A stretch of DNA of 64,000 nucleotides from Microbispora rosea (GTDB lineage Bacteria; Actinomycetota; Actinomycetes; Streptosporangiales; Streptosporangiaceae). The stretch lies in contig NZ_FTNI01000011.1 in assembly GCF_900156315.1 (NCBI RefSeq), positions 1 through 64,000 of the forward strand, written 5' to 3'. The notes under the pieces were generated by a model, which was not told the origin of the DNA, did no database searches, and saw only the letters and a program-made list of their open reading frames with translations. This document shows positions 62,381 through 64,000 of the stretch, piece by piece (positions within the stretch are counted from its first letter, which is position 1; every line of letters starts with the position of its first letter). Both the position numbers and the translations under genes were made by a program.

Positions 62381-63411
62381 GCGACCGACCGCGAGGCCTC
62401 GCGGGGTACGCCACCCTGTCCCGGATGGCGTTCGGCTACCAGTCCTCGCAGATCCTCTACGCCGCCGTACGGCTCGGCGTGCCGGACCTGCTGGCCGAGG
62501 GGCCCGCGCCGGTGACGCGGCTCGCGGAGTCGACCGGGTCCGACCCGCACGCGCTGGGCCGGTTGCTGCGCGCACTGGCGGTGCTGGGCGTGGTGGAGGA
62601 GGGGGAGCCCGGGTGGTTCGGGCTGACCGAGCAGGGGCAGCCGCTGCGCGCGGACCATCCGTGGTCGATGCGCTCCAGCCTCCTGCTGCTCGGCGACCCG
62701 GACACCTGGCGGGCATGGGGGGCGCTGACCGACAGCGTGCGGACCGGTGAGGCGGCGTGGGACCACGCGCACGGCAGGCCGCTGTTCGACCACCTCGCCC
62801 GCCACCCGGAGCTGTCGGCGGTGTTCAACAGGGCGATGCACGAGGGCACCGAGCGGATCGCGCCCGCGCTCCCCAGGGCGTACGACTTCGGCCGCGCCCA
62901 CACCGTGGTGGACATCGGCGGCGGGAACGGCGCGCTGCTCGCCGCGGTGCTGGCCGCGACCCCGGGCCTCAAGGGAGTCCTGTTCGACACCGCTGACGGG
63001 GTCGCGGGCGCCGCCGAGGAGCTCCGGCGGGCGGGGCTGTCCGACCGGTGCTCCATCGAGGCCGGCGACTTCTTCGAGGCCGTGCCCGAGGGCGACGTGA
63101 TGCTGGTCAAGGGCGTCCTGCACGACTGGGACGACCGGCGCTGCATCGCCATCCTGCGCAGTTGCCGCAGGTCGATCGCGGCGGACGGCAGGCTGCTCGT
63201 GCTGGAGCCGGTGATGCCGTCCGGCCTCGGCACGCCGGAGGCGGCGGGAGCCGTCATGAGCGACATCGCCATGCTCGTCTACACCGGCGGAAGGGAACGC
63301 GGCGTGACCGAGTTCCGGGACCTGCTCGCCGCGGCGGGCTTCGACCTGACCGAGGTCACACCGCCGCTGGGGGGATCGGAGATCAGGGCCCTCGTCGCGA
63401 AACCTGCCTGA
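62377..63411 (+). CDS. SAM-dependent O-methyltransferase of the YcaO cluster
   Basis: 344 residues; ATG overlaps the P450 stop and has AAAGGAG seven bases upstream. An N-terminal winged-helix dimerisation domain (GYQSSQILYAAVRLGVPDLLAEG, RLLRALAVLGVVEE) precedes the class I Rossmann domain with VVDIGGGNGALLAAV (SAM loop). KGVLHDWDDRRC contains the catalytic His typical of plant- and polyketide-type O-methyltransferases, and VLEPVMP follows. It probably methylates a hydroxyl, perhaps one made by the P450. It is the last recognisable gene of the cluster. Confidence 0.94.
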   Translation: MSDRPRGLAGYATLSRMAFGYQSSQILYAAVRLGVPDLLAEGPAPVTRLAESTGSDPHALGRLLRALAVLGVVEEGEPGWFGLTEQGQPLRADHPWSMRSSLLLLGDPDTWRAWGALTDSVRTGEAAWDHAHGRPLFDHLARHPELSAVFNRAMHEGTERIAPALPRAYDFGRAHTVVDIGGGNGALLAAVLAATPGLKGVLFDTADGVAGAAEELRRAGLSDRCSIEAGDFFEAVPEGDVMLVKGVLHDWDDRRCIAILRSCRRSIAADGRLLVLEPVMPSGLGTPEAAGAVMSDIAMLVYTGGRERGVTEFRDLLAAAGFDLTEVTPPLGGSEIRALVAKPA

Positions 63412-63541
63412 GCGCTGCCCCGAGACCGCGCAGGTGGCTGCAGCGGGCGTGTGATTTTCGGCGGGCGCCTGGTCTCGGAGAACCGGGTTTCCCGCGGGCT
63501 ATCGCCGCCGCATGCCGTGCGGGATCCCCCGAAAGAGGAAT

Positions 63542-64000
63542 ATGCTCCCGATCGTGCGTCGAATCATCGTGAGTCGAATCGCGGTAACGGCAGTGGCCGC
63601 ACTGACGGCAGCCGGCTGCACATTTGCGCCGGAGCAATCCAAACCACCTTCTGCGGCCGCGTTCACGCGGGAGATGGCGGAGTCGGTCCTCGCGGAAGTC
63701 GTCGCTGGAATCGGCAAGAACGGCGTCGCCGATTTCTGCTCCAAATTCGCGCGCAGCACAGGGACATGTGAGACTCTTCTGAAGAATGCCTTGGGGCAGT
63801 GCCTGCTGCCTGGAGACAAACCCATCGTGAAGCAATCGGTGCATCTCCCGGCCACGGACACGTACGAAGAGACGTGGCAGTTGGTGGTTCAGGGTAGAAC
63901 ACTCGATGGCCAGAAGTACGTTTCGGATTTTCCGATCGTCCTAGCGGCGGGTGTGCCCAAGGCTGTACTGGGCGTCTACTGGACGGGTCAGGGTTACGGC
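63542..64000 (+). CDS. Lipoprotein of unknown function (3' partial)
   Basis: The gene opens at the ATG at 63542 after AGAGGAAT and runs out of the window, giving at least 153 residues. The N-terminus is a lipoprotein signal (basic start, hydrophobic helix, lipobox LTAAGC with Cys 26). Three Cys appear further on (FCSKF, TCETL, QCLLP). The C-terminal visible part looks like a small beta-sheet domain (ETWQLVVQGRTLDGQKYVSDF). No family is recognised. GC content here is lower than in the neighbours, suggesting a separate origin from the biosynthetic cluster. Confidence 0.75.
   Translation, partial: MLPIVRRIIVSRIAVTAVAALTAAGCTFAPEQSKPPSAAAFTREMAESVLAEVVAGIGKNGVADFCSKFARSTGTCETLLKNALGQCLLPGDKPIVKQSVHLPATDTYEETWQLVVQGRTLDGQKYVSDFPIVLAAGVPKAVLGVYWTGQGYG

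Overview
The window is GC-rich actinobacterial chromosome with dense, short-spaced genes, frequent ATGA/GTGA/TGATG stop-start overlaps and many GTG or TTG starts. The gene set (CBM2-linked GH10 xylanase, GH6 cellulase, Ser/Thr kinase with an outer domain, FurA-KatG, IdeR/DmdR-type iron box, a YcaO-TfuA biosynthetic cluster, CHAT and S8 proteases) suggests a soil filamentous actinomycete. A Streptosporangiaceae-like host is plausible, but this cannot be proved from the sequence alone.

Layout. 1-7.5 kb: secreted polysaccharide and cell-surface enzymes (3' end of a xylanase, a penicillin-binding-type serine hydrolase, a large secreted glycosidase) and a membrane Ser/Thr kinase. 7.5-9.1 kb: a three-gene operon of a molybdopterin oxidoreductase, an FAD/NAD reductase and a zinc-ribbon protein. 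9.1-15.5 kb: a winged-helix protein, an NmrA-like reductase divergent from a WYL regulator across a perfect operator, a phosphoribosyltransferase-erythromycin esterase fusion and an epoxide hydrolase. 15.5-22.3 kb: a redox and iron-stress island (katG-furA, hemerythrin, His-rich protein, cydAB). 22.3-23.9 kb: an IS701-like element inserted exactly at a stop codon and abutting a MITE-like element. 23.9-29.3 kb: GH6 cellulase, MFS transporter, GntR regulator with a 25-bp palindromic operator, then a Cys-containing leader peptide before a DAACS symporter.

29.4-39.3 kb: an M1 lipoprotein peptidase, a two-component system and a DD-carboxypeptidase lipoprotein, with 11-bp-phased GATAC repeats before both outer genes; then an NAD-dependent DNA ligase, an orphan histidine kinase and an XRE-type regulator. 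39.3-52.1 kb: the most unusual part. A minus-strand five-gene cluster encodes an M15-type zinc peptidase, an unknown protein, a four-repeat hemopexin protein fused to a T4-lysozyme-like domain, and two very large unknown proteins, none with an obvious signal peptide. Upstream lie an ECF sigma factor, its small partner, an S8 protease carrying four GHKPM repeats, and a divergent TPR-CHAT protease. 52.2-55.8 kb: an iron-regulated siderophore-interacting flavoprotein, a PucR-type regulator, an HSL-type esterase and a small membrane protein.

56-63.4 kb: a biosynthetic cluster with a small LuxR-type regulator, ABC exporter, YcaO, TfuA, cytochrome P450 and O-methyltransferase, consistent with a thioamide- or azoline-modified product. 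No convincing precursor peptide is visible. YcaO and TfuA are separated by a tandemly duplicated junction that forms a chain of micro-ORFs joined by TGATG overlaps. The window ends inside a lipoprotein gene of lower GC content.
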